A stretch of 64,000 bases of DNA from Natrinema zhouii (GCF_013456555.2 NZ_CP059154.1:3348001-3412000); one strand, 5' to 3'; positions 50,628-59,534 are shown, counted from the first letter of the stretch. A program made the numbers and translations. Notes: generated by a model from the letters alone, not told the origin.

Positions 50628-51686
50628 ATGACGCTACTTCCCGAGGCGATCGCTCGAGCGGTGTTCGGCGGCTCGCCGACCGTCCTCGAGCAGACCGTCG
50701 CCGCGGTCGCAGCCGCCGTTCTCGTCGCGTTGGTCCCGCTGGGCTGTGCGGCAGTCGTCGTCTGGGCGAAGCGCAAAGTGACGGCCGCGTTTACCGATCG
50801 GATCGCCCCGAACCAAATCGGCCCGTTCGGGGTTCTCATTATCGTCGCCGACGTCGTCCGGCTGCTCAGTAAGGAACTGATCGTCCCGGACGCCGTCGAC
50901 CGCCCCGCATACGACCTCGGTCCGGTCATCGTCGTGTTTTCGGCCGTCGTCGGGTTCGCGGTCATACCGATGGGATCGATTTTCGGCGTCAACGTGCAGC
51001 TCGCTGACCCCGAGACGGGACTCGTCTACGTCTTCGCGGTCGCCTCCCTCGCCACGATCGGACTCACGATGTGTGGCTACGCGTCGAACAACAAGTACTC
51101 GCTGCTCGGCGGACTGCGAGCGGTCGCACAGAACCTCGCATACGAGATCCCGTTGCTCGTAACCGCCGCGTCAGTCGTTCTCTTCGCGGGCTCTCTGCAG
51201 ACGAGCGAAATCGTCGCAGCCCAGCGGACAACGCTTCTCGAGATCGGCGGGCTGTCCGTCCCGTCGTGGTACGCGATCGTCAATCCCTTCGCCTTCGTAT
51301 TGTTCCTGACCGCGAATCTCGCGGAAGTGGGCCGCAACCCCTTCGACACGCCGGAGGCGCCGACCGAAATCGTCGCCGGCTACCAGACGGAGTACTCCTC
51401 GGTCTACTTCGTGCTCGTCTACATGGGTGAGTTCGTTCACGTCTTCCTGGGCGGTGCGATCGTCGCGACAGTCTTCCTCGGTGGGCCGGCTGGCCCGCTC
51501 CTCCCCGGTTTCATCTGGTTCCTCGCTAAGATCTGGGCCGTGTTCCTGTTCACACAGTGGGCGCGCTCCGCACTGCCGCGGGTTCGGATCGACCAGCTGA
51601 TCGAAATCGGCTGGAAGGGGCTGCTCGTGCTCTCCTTCGCTAACCTGCTCAGTACCGCCGTCATCGTCGGTCTGCTGGCCGCGTGA
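50628..51686 (+). CDS. nuoH: Complex I subunit NuoH, stand-alone copy
   Basis: 352 aa with eight to nine membrane helices. Family hallmarks are present: AAFTDRIAPNQIGPFG, LLSKELIVPD, GYASNNKYSLLGGLRAVAQNLAYEIPL, NLAEVGRNPFDTPEAPTEIVAGYQTEYSSVYF and the ILWVFLFTQWARSALPRVRIDQLIEIGWK end. NuoH forms part of the quinone site and proton path of NADH:quinone oxidoreductase. No other nuo gene lies next to it here, so it is probably an extra copy or comes from a split operon. Diverges from the Bat-like gene. Confidence 0.92.
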   Translation: MTLLPEAIARAVFGGSPTVLEQTVAAVAAAVLVALVPLGCAAVVVWAKRKVTAAFTDRIAPNQIGPFGVLIIVADVVRLLSKELIVPDAVDRPAYDLGPVIVVFSAVVGFAVIPMGSIFGVNVQLADPETGLVYVFAVASLATIGLTMCGYASNNKYSLLGGLRAVAQNLAYEIPLLVTAASVVLFAGSLQTSEIVAAQRTTLLEIGGLSVPSWYAIVNPFAFVLFLTANLAEVGRNPFDTPEAPTEIVAGYQTEYSSVYFVLVYMGEFVHVFLGGAIVATVFLGGPAGPLLPGFIWFLAKIWAVFLFTQWARSALPRVRIDQLIEIGWKGLLVLSFANLLSTAVIVGLLAA

Positions 51687-51777
51687 GCCGGTCGAGATGG
51701 CGCTTCGACGAGCGTTCGTTCGGCCGTCCGGTGACCCCGCTGTCTGAATCCGGTGACTCCGCTGTCGAAAGAGCGAA

Positions 51778-51785
51778 CTATAAAG
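51778..51785 (+). promoter_or_regulatory. TATA-like box of the second acyl-CoA dehydrogenase
   Basis: ACTATAAAG spans 51778-51786, about 27 bp upstream of the ATG at 51810; leaderless-type geometry. Confidence 0.55.
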
Positions 51786-51809
51786 AAGCGAGGCCACACA
51801 TTCGACCGT

Positions 51810-52955
51810 ATGGATTTCGCACTCTCGGCCGAGCAGCAACAGATTCGAGATATGGTCTCGGAGTTCGTCGACGAGGAGGTCGTCCCCGTCGCCGACGAGA
51901 TCGACCACGAGGACGAGTTCCCCGCCGACCTCGTCAGCGAGATGGCCGACCTCGGTCTAATGGGGATGCCGTTCCCCGAGGAGTACGGCGGTGCCGGGCT
52001 GGACTACCACTCCTACGCGATCGGCCTCGAGGAAATCTCCCGCGGCTCGGGCGGTCTCGGCACGATCGTCGCCGCTCACACCTCGCTGGCGGGGAACATG
52101 CTCTACGAGTTCGGTGATGACTCCCAGAAGGAGGAGTACCTGATGCCGCTGGCCGAGGGTCGAGACATCGGCGCGTTCGCGCTCTCGGAGGCGGGCGCGG
52201 GCAGCGACGTCCCCGCGATGGACACCACTGCGACAAAAGAGGGCGACGAGTACGTCATCAACGGCGGCAAACTCTGGATCTCGAACGGCTCCGTGGCCGA
52301 GACGGTCACCCTGTTCGCGAAAACAGATCCGGAGGCAGGTAACAAGGGAATCACCTCCTTTATCGTTCGGCCCGAGGAGGACGACGGCTTCATCGTCGAG
52401 GGAACGGAGGACAAACTCGGCGACAAAGGCTGTCCGACCGCAGAGCTCCGATTCGACGACCTCCGGATTCCGGAATCGCGCCGGCTCGGCGAGGAGGGCG
52501 AGGGTTTCGTCCACGCGCTGAAGACCCTCAACGGCGGCCGGATCACGATTGCCGCTCGAGGCGTCGGTATCGCCCGCGCGGCCTTCGAGGAGGCCCGCGA
52601 CTACGCCAACGAGCGCGAGCAGTTCGGCCAGCCCATCGGCGAGTTCCAGTCGATCAAGCACAAGCTGGCAGATATGGACACGAAGATTCAGGCCGCGAAA
52701 ATGCTCATGCACAAGGCCGCGGACAAGAAGATCCGCGGCGAGGACTACATCAAGGACGCCTCCCAGGCCAAGCTCTACGCCTCTGAGGTGAGCCGCGAGG
52801 TCGCGAACGAAGGAATACAGATCCACGGCGGCTACGGCTACACGAAGGACTTCGCCGCACAGCGGTTCTACCGCGACGCCAAGCTCAACGAGATCTACGA
52901 GGGCACCAGCGAGGTGCTCCGGAACACGATTGGCGACCAACTGCTCGAGGAATAG
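51810..52955 (+). CDS. Acyl-CoA dehydrogenase (second copy)
   Basis: 381 aa from the ATG at 51810. N-terminal helices open MDFALSAEQQQIRDMVSEFV, the FAD strand has FALSEAGAGSDVPAMDTTA and the C-terminal domain has EREQFGQPIGEFQSIKHKLADM and IHGGYGYTKDFAAQRFYRDAKL. It differs from the 21787 copy through much of its length, so the two likely prefer different acyl groups. Electrons go to ETF. No other beta-oxidation gene is adjacent. Confidence 0.92.
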   Translation: MDFALSAEQQQIRDMVSEFVDEEVVPVADEIDHEDEFPADLVSEMADLGLMGMPFPEEYGGAGLDYHSYAIGLEEISRGSGGLGTIVAAHTSLAGNMLYEFGDDSQKEEYLMPLAEGRDIGAFALSEAGAGSDVPAMDTTATKEGDEYVINGGKLWISNGSVAETVTLFAKTDPEAGNKGITSFIVRPEEDDGFIVEGTEDKLGDKGCPTAELRFDDLRIPESRRLGEEGEGFVHALKTLNGGRITIAARGVGIARAAFEEARDYANEREQFGQPIGEFQSIKHKLADMDTKIQAAKMLMHKAADKKIRGEDYIKDASQAKLYASEVSREVANEGIQIHGGYGYTKDFAAQRFYRDAKLNEIYEGTSEVLRNTIGDQLLEE

Positions 52956-53064
52956 CCTCTCAGTCCGCCTCTCGAGCGCCGGCCGCCGCGATCCGTCGCC
53001 AGCAGCGTTTGTTCCATCGATCCTATTACAGTACGCTTACAGTATTCCAGCGTGCAGTGGGCGC

Positions 53065-53235
53065 ATGGACCGAACTGAGCTGTTCCTCGCGATCATCGCG
53101 TACACGCTGATCGTGATGACGTTCACAATTGAGGGCGAATACGTCGATTTCGCGATGGTCCCACTTTTCGGACTGTTGTTCGCCATCCCGCTGTACGTGG
53201 CCGTCCGCCTCATCAGAAACCCGTCTCTCGAGTGA
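53065..53235 (+). CDS. Small two-helix membrane peptide (56 aa)
   Basis: 56 aa from the ATG at 53065. Two hydrophobic helices, LFLAIIAYTLIVMTFTI and FAMVPLFGLLFAIPLYVAVRL, are joined by EGEYVD. Short frame but the composition is clearly membrane-type and the frame is not a shadow of a larger gene. No known family recognised. Confidence 0.65.
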   Translation: MDRTELFLAIIAYTLIVMTFTIEGEYVDFAMVPLFGLLFAIPLYVAVRLIRNPSLE

Positions 53236-53255
53236 CCGATACGGTGCTCCACAGC

Positions 53256-53558
53256 CTACCCGTCGGTCTCGTCGCCGCTCTCGAGACAGTCCCGAACCCA
53301 TTCGGCGTGTTCACGGACCCGCCGATCCCCGCCATCGGTCAGCGCGTAGACGTCGTGCAGCCCCTCGGTACGTTTCTCGACGAAGCCCGCGTCGACCAGC
53401 GCCGACAGCGAGCCGTAGAACGATTTGGGCTCGAGCCGGTCGTCGTAGTGTGACTCGAGGCGCGATTTCAGCTGTTGTCCGCGCAGTTCGCCCGCCTCTG
53501 CCGCCGCGAGCAGGAAACAGATGTCCCGACGGCGACCGCTCCGGAGCCACTTGCTCAT
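53256..53558 (-). CDS. PadR-type transcriptional regulator
   Basis: 100 aa from the ATG at 53558 (an AGGT purine tract sits just upstream). The winged helix is ICFLLAAAEAGELRGQQLKSRLESHYDDRLEPKSFYGSLSALVDAGFVEKRTEGLHDVYALTDGG. The short size and FYGSLSALVDAGFVE recognition helix place it with PadR regulators, which respond to phenolics or multidrug cues in bacteria; the archaeal signal is unknown. It precedes the metalloprotease gene on its strand only by distance, not as an operon. Confidence 0.87.
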   Translation of the reverse strand: MSKWLRSGRRRDICFLLAAAEAGELRGQQLKSRLESHYDDRLEPKSFYGSLSALVDAGFVEKRTEGLHDVYALTDGGDRRVREHAEWVRDCLESGDETDG

Positions 53559-53622
53559 ACCTCGAGTTGCGTCCGAGAGACGCTCGAGCGTTACGGTTTT
53601 CCTCCCGCTCGCACGTCCCGGC

Positions 53623-54528
53623 TCAGTCGCGCTCGAGCTGCCGGAGGGCGGTCGCGACGACCGACCAGACGAGCCCGCCGAGTACGGCCGCGGCGAGCAG
53701 CGCTCGATCGCCGATTTCGAGGAGGGCAGTGCCGTCGGGGTGGCGATCGTGACGGAAGAGCAGCCAGCCCCCCTCCGGGTCACCGAGGACGACATCGCCG
53801 GTGCCGACCGCGAGCGAGAGCAGGACGGCGAACAGCGCGTACGTCACGATCGCGGCGAGGGTTCCGACGCTCCCGGTCAGAAATCGTGCGAGAAGCGGCG
53901 TGCCCGGAAGGCGGCTGACGGAGCGATCGTTCGCGCCGTAGATTCCGAACCCCTGCACGCCGCCGGGCGGGTCGCCGACGCGAACGTCGGCGGGGTACTG
54001 GCAGAGGACGGCGGCCATCCAGAGGTCGCCGATCGAGCCGGCGGCGTTCGCCGCCAGCGGAACGATCAGCAGGGGAGACGGAACGACGACCATCGCGGCG
54101 AGCCCGAGGGTCGTGATCACCACGAACGGCGCGAGCAGGGCGACGAGCAACTGATTCCGGGAGTAACTCGCGCCGCTCGTTTCGGCGTAGGCGTACGGCA
54201 ACACGAAGTACGAGAAACCGATGCCGAAGTCCGGCGTGCCGCCGTAGCGAGCCATGAACACCCCGTGGAGCAGTTCGTGGGGGACGACCACGCAGACGAG
54301 CAGTCCGAGGGAGACGGCGACCGCACCGGCGACCGTCGGCGGCGAGGACGGCGCGATCACGATCGGCTCGAGAGACGCTCCACGAATCGACGCGAGGACG
54401 TGTCCGAACCCGTACGCGAACCCGAAAAATCCGACCGCGGAGACGACGAGCCACTGCAGCGCGACCGCTCGCGTGAGTCGAAACGTCGCGAGCGGACGCG
54501 GGACCGAGGCGGATTCCGATCGGCTCAC
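53623..54528 (-). CDS. DUF3267-type integral membrane zinc metalloprotease
   Basis: 301 aa with a GTG start at 54528. The zinc motif HELLH is at H84-E85-H88 (VVVPHELLHGVF), inside a helix, and a distal NAAGSIGDLWMAAVL supplies the likely third ligand Asp. About seven membrane segments. This fits the DUF3267 site-2-protease-like family, whose members cut within membranes. No substrate or anti-sigma partner is encoded nearby. Confidence 0.83.
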   Translation of the reverse strand: MSRSESASVPRPLATFRLTRAVALQWLVVSAVGFFGFAYGFGHVLASIRGASLEPIVIAPSSPPTVAGAVAVSLGLLVCVVVPHELLHGVFMARYGGTPDFGIGFSYFVLPYAYAETSGASYSRNQLLVALLAPFVVITTLGLAAMVVVPSPLLIVPLAANAAGSIGDLWMAAVLCQYPADVRVGDPPGGVQGFGIYGANDRSVSRLPGTPLLARFLTGSVGTLAAIVTYALFAVLLSLAVGTGDVVLGDPEGGWLLFRHDRHPDGTALLEIGDRALLAAAVLGGLVWSVVATALRQLERD

Positions 54529-54635
54529 GGGACGGACCTCGAAGTCAACTGGAAAATCGGTGTCGATGTTCGCTGCTCTCCGGGCCGCCAGCCGGAACCG
54601 ACAGCTTCCCGGTGGTCGCCCCGCGAGTTGCCGGC

Positions 54636-54935
54636 ATGACCGACGATCGGACGGCCGAGGCCGACGGTATCAGGGCCACCTACGACGAAACCGAGACGGA
54701 ACGCATCCTCTCCTTCGAGCGCGTGGAGGCCGACGGCGGCGGGACCGGCCCCACGGCTGCGATCGCCCAGAACCGCGAGGGGTATGCGATGTTGAAAGTA
54801 CGACCGACAGTCGAGGGCGACGAACTCGAGCGCTACTACGGGTTCGACATGGCCCTCGACCACGCCGGGGAGTTGCTCGGCGTCTCGCCACACGTCCTCC
54901 CGGTTCCGGCTGCGGCCGAAGATATGGGGATGTGA
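54636..54935 (+). CDS. Small conserved protein (DUF7111-like)
   Basis: 99 aa from the ATG at 54636. A beta-rich stretch RATYDETETERILSFERVEADGGGTGPTAAIAQNREGYAMLKVRPT is followed by a helical end FDMALDHAGELLGV. I recall short haloarchaeal proteins of this sort as DUF7111, but that name is tentative. No catalytic motif. Its stop is followed immediately by a tandem repeat shared with the convergent gene. Confidence 0.7.
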   Translation: MTDDRTAEADGIRATYDETETERILSFERVEADGGGTGPTAAIAQNREGYAMLKVRPTVEGDELERYYGFDMALDHAGELLGVSPHVLPVPAAAEDMGM

Positions 54936-54995
54936 CTCGGACGACGAACGCGGGGCTCAGACGACGAACGCGGGGCTCAGACGACGAACGCGGCG
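54936..54995 (-). repeat. 20-bp tandem repeat over the stop codon of the C2H2-type gene
   Basis: Three 20-bp units (54976-54995, 54956-54975, 54936-54955). The first holds the last codons AAFVV and TGA of the convergent minus-strand gene, the second repeats them with its own TGA, and the third has CGA in place of the stop. The repeats fill the whole convergent gap between the two genes. Confidence 0.7.
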
Positions 54996-55300
54996 ACGAT
55001 CAGCAGTCCGAAGTACAGCAGGACCAGGACGCCGAGCGCGTACAGCCGAAAGCGGCGCGTCTCCGCGCGTTCCTCGCGGACGGCCCGCTCGACGGTCGCT
55101 CGTTCGCGCTCCGAGAGTCGGTCGGGGTGCTCGAGGCCGCGGTGAAGCGACTCGTAGCGCGCTCGCCGAAACGGCCGGTCACAGTAGGGACAGCGAACCG
55201 GCGGCTCATCGCGCACGTCGAGTTCGCGCTCCCCGGTGGCCGTGCTCGCTCCGGAGAGGGTATCGATCGCAGGGGCTTGCCCTCGTGAGTCGCCGGACAC
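54977..55300 (-). CDS. C2H2 zinc-finger membrane-tail protein
   Basis: 107 aa from the GTG at 55300 (another GTG at 55309 is possible, and the frame stays open further upstream). It contains one classical finger C-x2-C-x12-H-x4-H (CPYCDRPFRRARYES then HRGLEH), a charged helix LSERERATVERAVREERAETRR and a C-terminal membrane helix YALGVLVLLYFGLLIVAAFVV. Similar haloarchaeal proteins exist (recalled as DUF7410). A membrane-tethered nucleic-acid or protein-binding finger is plausible. Its 3' end is tandemly duplicated. Confidence 0.7.
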   Translation of the reverse strand: MSGDSRGQAPAIDTLSGASTATGERELDVRDEPPVRCPYCDRPFRRARYESLHRGLEHPDRLSERERATVERAVREERAETRRFRLYALGVLVLLYFGLLIVAAFVV

Positions 55301-55487
55301 GCTCCCCACTATGCGGGCCGGCCCAATCCCTTTTCGGTCGGCCCTCGACTGCTGGGTGTCGACGGCGATGCCGATGGCTGTCAGTCTACTCCCCGTGAAC
55401 CAGTTCAGTGGGCGGGAAAATCGCTGCAAGCGGGACGAAGCGGGAGCCATAAATACGCGGAGTCGAAGGGTGTAGACGAGACTAGCC

Positions 55488-56915
55488 GTGGCAAGAGAGT
55501 CGTTTCCCCGTCCGATCGGCACCCGCCGGCGCTTCTCCGCACTGCTCGCAGCGACCGCGCTGGGCGTCTACTTGCTGTTGATCGTCGGCGCGACGACCTC
55601 ACTGACGAACGCGGCCGCGTCGTGTTCGACGTGGCCGACCTGTCACGCACCCATCGATCCCCTGAACCAGACCGAACTCGCGATCGCGTGGGGCCACCGG
55701 CTCACCGCCGTCGTCGTCGGCCTGCTCGTCGTCACGACCGCCGCGACGGCGGTCCTCGGTGACACCTCGAGAAACGTCCGAGCGACACTGGTCGCCGCCG
55801 CCGTCCTCTACGTCGTCCAGATCGGCGTCGGCGCCGTCACCGCGACGACCGGCCCCGCTGCGATCCTCCCCGGACTCCACCTCGCGCTCGGCCTCGTGAT
55901 CTTCTCGGGGGTCGTCCTCGCGCTCGCGTGGGACCTCGAGATCGCAACCGGAAGCGACGACGACGCCATCGACTCGCCGGAACCGCTCGCGGACCTCGAG
56001 GAATCGGTCCCGACCGCGTCCGAGCGCACGCTCCCCGCGAGTCGGCTGGCTCGCGCCCGGCTCACCGCCTTCGCCTACTTCCAGATGATGAAACCGCGGC
56101 TGATGTGGCTGCTCTGCCTCGTCGCCGCCGCCGGAATGGCGCTGGCGGCCGGCCCCGGCCTCGAGATCTACACCATCGTCGCGACGCTCGGCGGCGGCGT
56201 CCTCGCGATCGGCGCGAGCGGGACCTTCAACCACGTCCTCGAGCGGGACATCGATCAGAAGATGTCCCGCACCGCGGATCGACCGCTGGCGGTCGACCTG
56301 ATCCCGGTTCGAAACGCGCTCGCGTTCGGACTCGGGCTGACCGTCCTGTCGCTCGGAGCGTTCCTGACGATCAATCGGCTCGCGGCGGCGCTCGGACTGG
56401 CCGCGATCATGTTCTACAGCGTCGTCTACACACTGGTGCTCAAACCGAACACGGTGCAGAACACCGTCATCGGCGGCGCTGCGGGCGCGCTCCCCGCGCT
56501 GATCGGCTGGGCGGCCGTGACGAACGAGATCGGCTGGCCCGGGCTCGCGCTCGCGGGCGTCATCTTCCTCTGGACGCCGGCACACTTCTACAACCTCGCG
56601 CTGGCGTACAAGGACGACTACGCTCGCGGCGGCTTTCCCATGATGCCGGTCGTTCGAGGCGAGACCGTCACTCGCAAACACATCCTCTACTACATCGCCG
56701 CGACGTTCGTGAGCACGATCGCGCTGGCGTGGATCACCGAACTCGGCGCGCTGTACGCCGGCACGGTCGTCGTCTTCGGCGGGATCTTCCTCTGGGCCGC
56801 CGTTCGACTGCACTTCGAACAGACCGAAGCCGCCGCGTTCCGGTCGTTCCACGCCTCGAACGCGTTCCTCGGGGCCGTGCTGGTCGCGATCCTCGTGGAC
56901 GCGCTCGCGTTCTAG
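55488..56915 (+). CDS. ctaB: Fused CtaA-like/heme o synthase (CtaB/CyoE)
   Basis: 475 aa with a GTG start at 55488. Residues 1-155 are a half-length CtaA-like domain: four helices, outer-face Cys pair CSTWPTCHAPID, and heme ligands H in WGHRLTAV and GLHLALG. Residues 190-475 are the farnesyltransferase: NHVLERDIDQKMSRTADRPL and KDDYARGGFPMMPVVRGE. The second half makes heme o from protoheme and farnesyl diphosphate; the first half would oxidise it toward heme a. The fused layout serves terminal oxidase assembly. No oxidase gene is adjacent. Confidence 0.9.
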   Translation: MARESFPRPIGTRRRFSALLAATALGVYLLLIVGATTSLTNAAASCSTWPTCHAPIDPLNQTELAIAWGHRLTAVVVGLLVVTTAATAVLGDTSRNVRATLVAAAVLYVVQIGVGAVTATTGPAAILPGLHLALGLVIFSGVVLALAWDLEIATGSDDDAIDSPEPLADLEESVPTASERTLPASRLARARLTAFAYFQMMKPRLMWLLCLVAAAGMALAAGPGLEIYTIVATLGGGVLAIGASGTFNHVLERDIDQKMSRTADRPLAVDLIPVRNALAFGLGLTVLSLGAFLTINRLAAALGLAAIMFYSVVYTLVLKPNTVQNTVIGGAAGALPALIGWAAVTNEIGWPGLALAGVIFLWTPAHFYNLALAYKDDYARGGFPMMPVVRGETVTRKHILYYIAATFVSTIALAWITELGALYAGTVVVFGGIFLWAAVRLHFEQTEAAAFRSFHASNAFLGAVLVAILVDALAF

Positions 56916-57089
56916 ACAGGTCGCCTGCTCACTTTCTCACAGACTCGCTTCCCGTGTGTGGACTCAACGCGCAAACTCGCTCGCTGCCAGCCAGCGGCCC
57001 CGACAGCGCAGCCGGCTGTCGGCCGACTCGAGTCGCCACGCGATAAGATCCGCAGCTCAAAAGGAGGGGGAGGTGCTCGGTCGCCCTCG

Positions 57090-58163
57090 TTACAGCGTGT
57101 AATCGAACTCCCCGTCTTCGGTCGCCAGAAACGCCTCGAGCAGGTCGATCGTCGCTGCAATGTCGTCGACGTGGGCAGTCTCGGTTACGGTGTGGAGATA
57201 CCGCGTCGGAACCGAGATCGCACCGACCGGTTTCGCGCCGGACGCCTGCTGGAACCCCGCCGTGTCGGTGCCGCCCGCGGGGAGGATCTCGAGCTGGTAG
57301 TCGATTCCCTCCTCGTCGGCGATCGACTGGAGGCGGCCGTGAAGCTTCGGGTTGGTGATGACGCTCGAGTCCTTGAGCTTGATCGCGGTGCCGTCGCCGA
57401 GTTCGGTGACGCGCTCGCCGGCGTCGAAGCCGGGGATGTCGTTGGCGACGGTGACGTCCAGCGCGAGCGCGAGGTCGGGGTCGATGTCGACGCCCAGCGT
57501 GCGAGCCCCCCGCAGGCCGACTTCCTCCTGGACGGTCGCACAGAAGTGAATCGTCACGTGTGGGTCCGTCAGTCGGCGGGCCGCCTCGAGCATGGCGAAC
57601 AGGCAGACCCGGTCGTCCAGGGCCTTCCCGGTGATCGTCTCGCCGACGCGCTCGGTGGTCTGGGCCATCGTGACGAGGTCACCGGGCGAGACGCGTTCCT
57701 CGAGCTCCTCGTAGGGGAGGCCGGGATCGACGACGACGTCCTCGACCTCGGGGGTCTTCTCTTTCTGTTTCTCGTCGAGCGTGTGCGGCGGCGGCGAGCC
57801 GATGACGGCCGGGATGTCCTCGTCGTCGGTGTGAATCGTCACCCGCTGGGCCTTGAGTACGCGCGCGTCCCAGCCGCCGAGCGCGTCGAGTTCGACGAAG
57901 CCGTACTCGTCCTCGCTCCCCCGGATGTGGCGCACCATGAACCCCACTTCATCCATGTGAGCGGCAACGGCGACCGAGTAGTCGCTCTCGCCCTCGAGGG
58001 TTCCGACGACGTTACCCATCGCGTCGGTACGGATGCGGTCGACGGACTCCTCGAACTCTCGGACGACGAGGTCGCGAACGCGGTCCTCGTAGCCGGGGAC
58101 GCCACTCGTCTCGGTGAGTTCCGTCAGGAGATCCAGATCGAACGGAACGGATGTCATGCCCAC
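57090..58163 (-). CDS. M42-family metalloaminopeptidase (TET-like)
   Basis: 357 aa; a second ATG (58157) is two codons inside. It has VAAHMDEVGFMVRHI with the first metal ligands, GKALDDRVCLFAMLEAARRL, QEEVGLRGARTLGVDI with the catalytic Glu pair, LDVTVANDIPG and ILPAGGTDTAGF, and RYLHTVTETAHVDDI with the last His. Members assemble into TET dodecamers that degrade peptides after the proteasome. A di-metal (Zn/Co) active site is expected. Confidence 0.92.
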   Translation of the reverse strand: MGMTSVPFDLDLLTELTETSGVPGYEDRVRDLVVREFEESVDRIRTDAMGNVVGTLEGESDYSVAVAAHMDEVGFMVRHIRGSEDEYGFVELDALGGWDARVLKAQRVTIHTDDEDIPAVIGSPPPHTLDEKQKEKTPEVEDVVVDPGLPYEELEERVSPGDLVTMAQTTERVGETITGKALDDRVCLFAMLEAARRLTDPHVTIHFCATVQEEVGLRGARTLGVDIDPDLALALDVTVANDIPGFDAGERVTELGDGTAIKLKDSSVITNPKLHGRLQSIADEEGIDYQLEILPAGGTDTAGFQQASGAKPVGAISVPTRYLHTVTETAHVDDIAATIDLLEAFLATEDGEFDYTL

Positions 58164-58333
58164 ATATGGGGCGTCAAATCATATAAGATCGCGGAAATAG
58201 CGACCGTCCCGTCACGAACCGGGCAGTAAGACGAGTCTGCCGATTAAATCTCCAGAAGCTGGGTTTCACCGATCGATGACGGTCTCTGCGTGCGAGGTAT
58301 CACCAATCGTGAGAACGGATCCGTAACCGCGGA

Positions 58334-58341
58334 GTATTAAC
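58334..58341 (+). promoter_or_regulatory. TATA-like box of the thiolase-DUF35 operon
   Basis: GTATTAAC at 58334-58341 lies about 27 bp upstream of the ATG at 58365, the leaderless arrangement seen elsewhere. Confidence 0.5.
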
Positions 58342-58364
58342 GGATCCGACCACTAACTGTGTCT

Positions 58365-59534
58365 ATGAGTGACGTACGTGTGGCAGGAACGGGGCTGACG
58401 CCGTTCGGGAACAGTCCTGAACGGACCAGTCGAGATCTCTTTGCCGAAGCGAGCATCACGGCCTTCGAATCGAGCGGCGTCCCCCGAGACGACGTCGAGG
58501 CGGTCCTCTACGGCAACTTCATGGGCGAACTCTCCGAGCATCAGGGCCATCAGGGACCGCTCATGGCCGAAGCCGCGGGCGTACAGGCTCCCGCGACTCG
58601 CTACGAATCCGCGTGTGCCTCGAGCGGCACCGCGGTCCGCGAGGCGGTCAAGCGGATCCGAAACGGCGAGAACGACGTGTTGCTCGTCGGCGGCGCGGAG
58701 CGGATGACCAACCTCGGCACCGCGGGCGCGACCGAGGCGCTCGCGATCGCCGCGGACGACCTCTGGGAGGTGCGGGCCGGCGTGACTTTCCCCGGCGCGT
58801 ACGCACTGATGGCCCAGGCGTACTTCGACGAGTTCGGCGGTGAGCGCGAGGATCTGGCCCACATCGCCGTCAAGAACCACGCGAACGCCCTGACCAACGA
58901 CAAGGCTCAGTACCAGCGCGCGATCGAGGTCTCGGACGTCCTCGAGGCCCCGCCGGTCTCCGAACCGCTCGGACTGTACGACGCCTGTCCGATCTCTGAC
59001 GGCGCGTCCGCGCTCGTCCTGACGAGCGAGTCCTACGCCGAAGAACACGACCTCGAGGCCCCGGTCGCGATCACGGGCACCGGGCAGGGCGGCGACCGGA
59101 TGGCGCTACACGACCGCGAGCACCTCGTCCGCTCGCCCGCCGCACGCGAGGCCGGCGAAGAGGCTTACGCCGACGCCGGCGTCGACGCGGGCGACGTGGA
59201 CGTCGCGGAGGTCCACGACTGCTTTACCATCGCCGAGGTGCTCGCGCTCGAGGCACTGGATCTCGAGCCGATCGGCGAAGGCATTTCTGCGGCCCGCGAC
59301 GGGCGGACGACGGCGGACGGCGAGACACCGATCAATCTCTCCGGCGGGCTGAAAGCCAAGGGCCACCCGGTCGGCGCGACCGGCGCGTCTCAAATCGCCG
59401 AAGTCACTGATCTGCTGGCCGGCGAGCATCCCAACAGCGAACACATCGACGGCGCGACGACCGGCGTCGCGCACAACGCGGGTGGCACTGTCGCCAGTGC
59501 AACCGTTCACGTCCTGGAGGTGACCGACCGATGA
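58365..59534 (+). CDS. Thiolase (acetyl-CoA acetyltransferase-like)
   Basis: 389 aa. The nucleophile is C84 (YESACASSGTAV); the second Cys region has CFTIAEVLALEAL and the C-terminal His lies in NLSGGLKAKGHPVGATGASQI, followed by TGVAHNAGGTVASATVHVL. It is the archaeal SCP2-type thiolase that works in complex with a DUF35 OB-fold protein and sometimes HMG-CoA synthase. The last 4 bp overlap the next gene's start (ATGA), so both are made together. Confidence 0.92.
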   Translation: MSDVRVAGTGLTPFGNSPERTSRDLFAEASITAFESSGVPRDDVEAVLYGNFMGELSEHQGHQGPLMAEAAGVQAPATRYESACASSGTAVREAVKRIRNGENDVLLVGGAERMTNLGTAGATEALAIAADDLWEVRAGVTFPGAYALMAQAYFDEFGGEREDLAHIAVKNHANALTNDKAQYQRAIEVSDVLEAPPVSEPLGLYDACPISDGASALVLTSESYAEEHDLEAPVAITGTGQGGDRMALHDREHLVRSPAAREAGEEAYADAGVDAGDVDVAEVHDCFTIAEVLALEALDLEPIGEGISAARDGRTTADGETPINLSGGLKAKGHPVGATGASQIAEVTDLLAGEHPNSEHIDGATTGVAHNAGGTVASATVHVLEVTDR

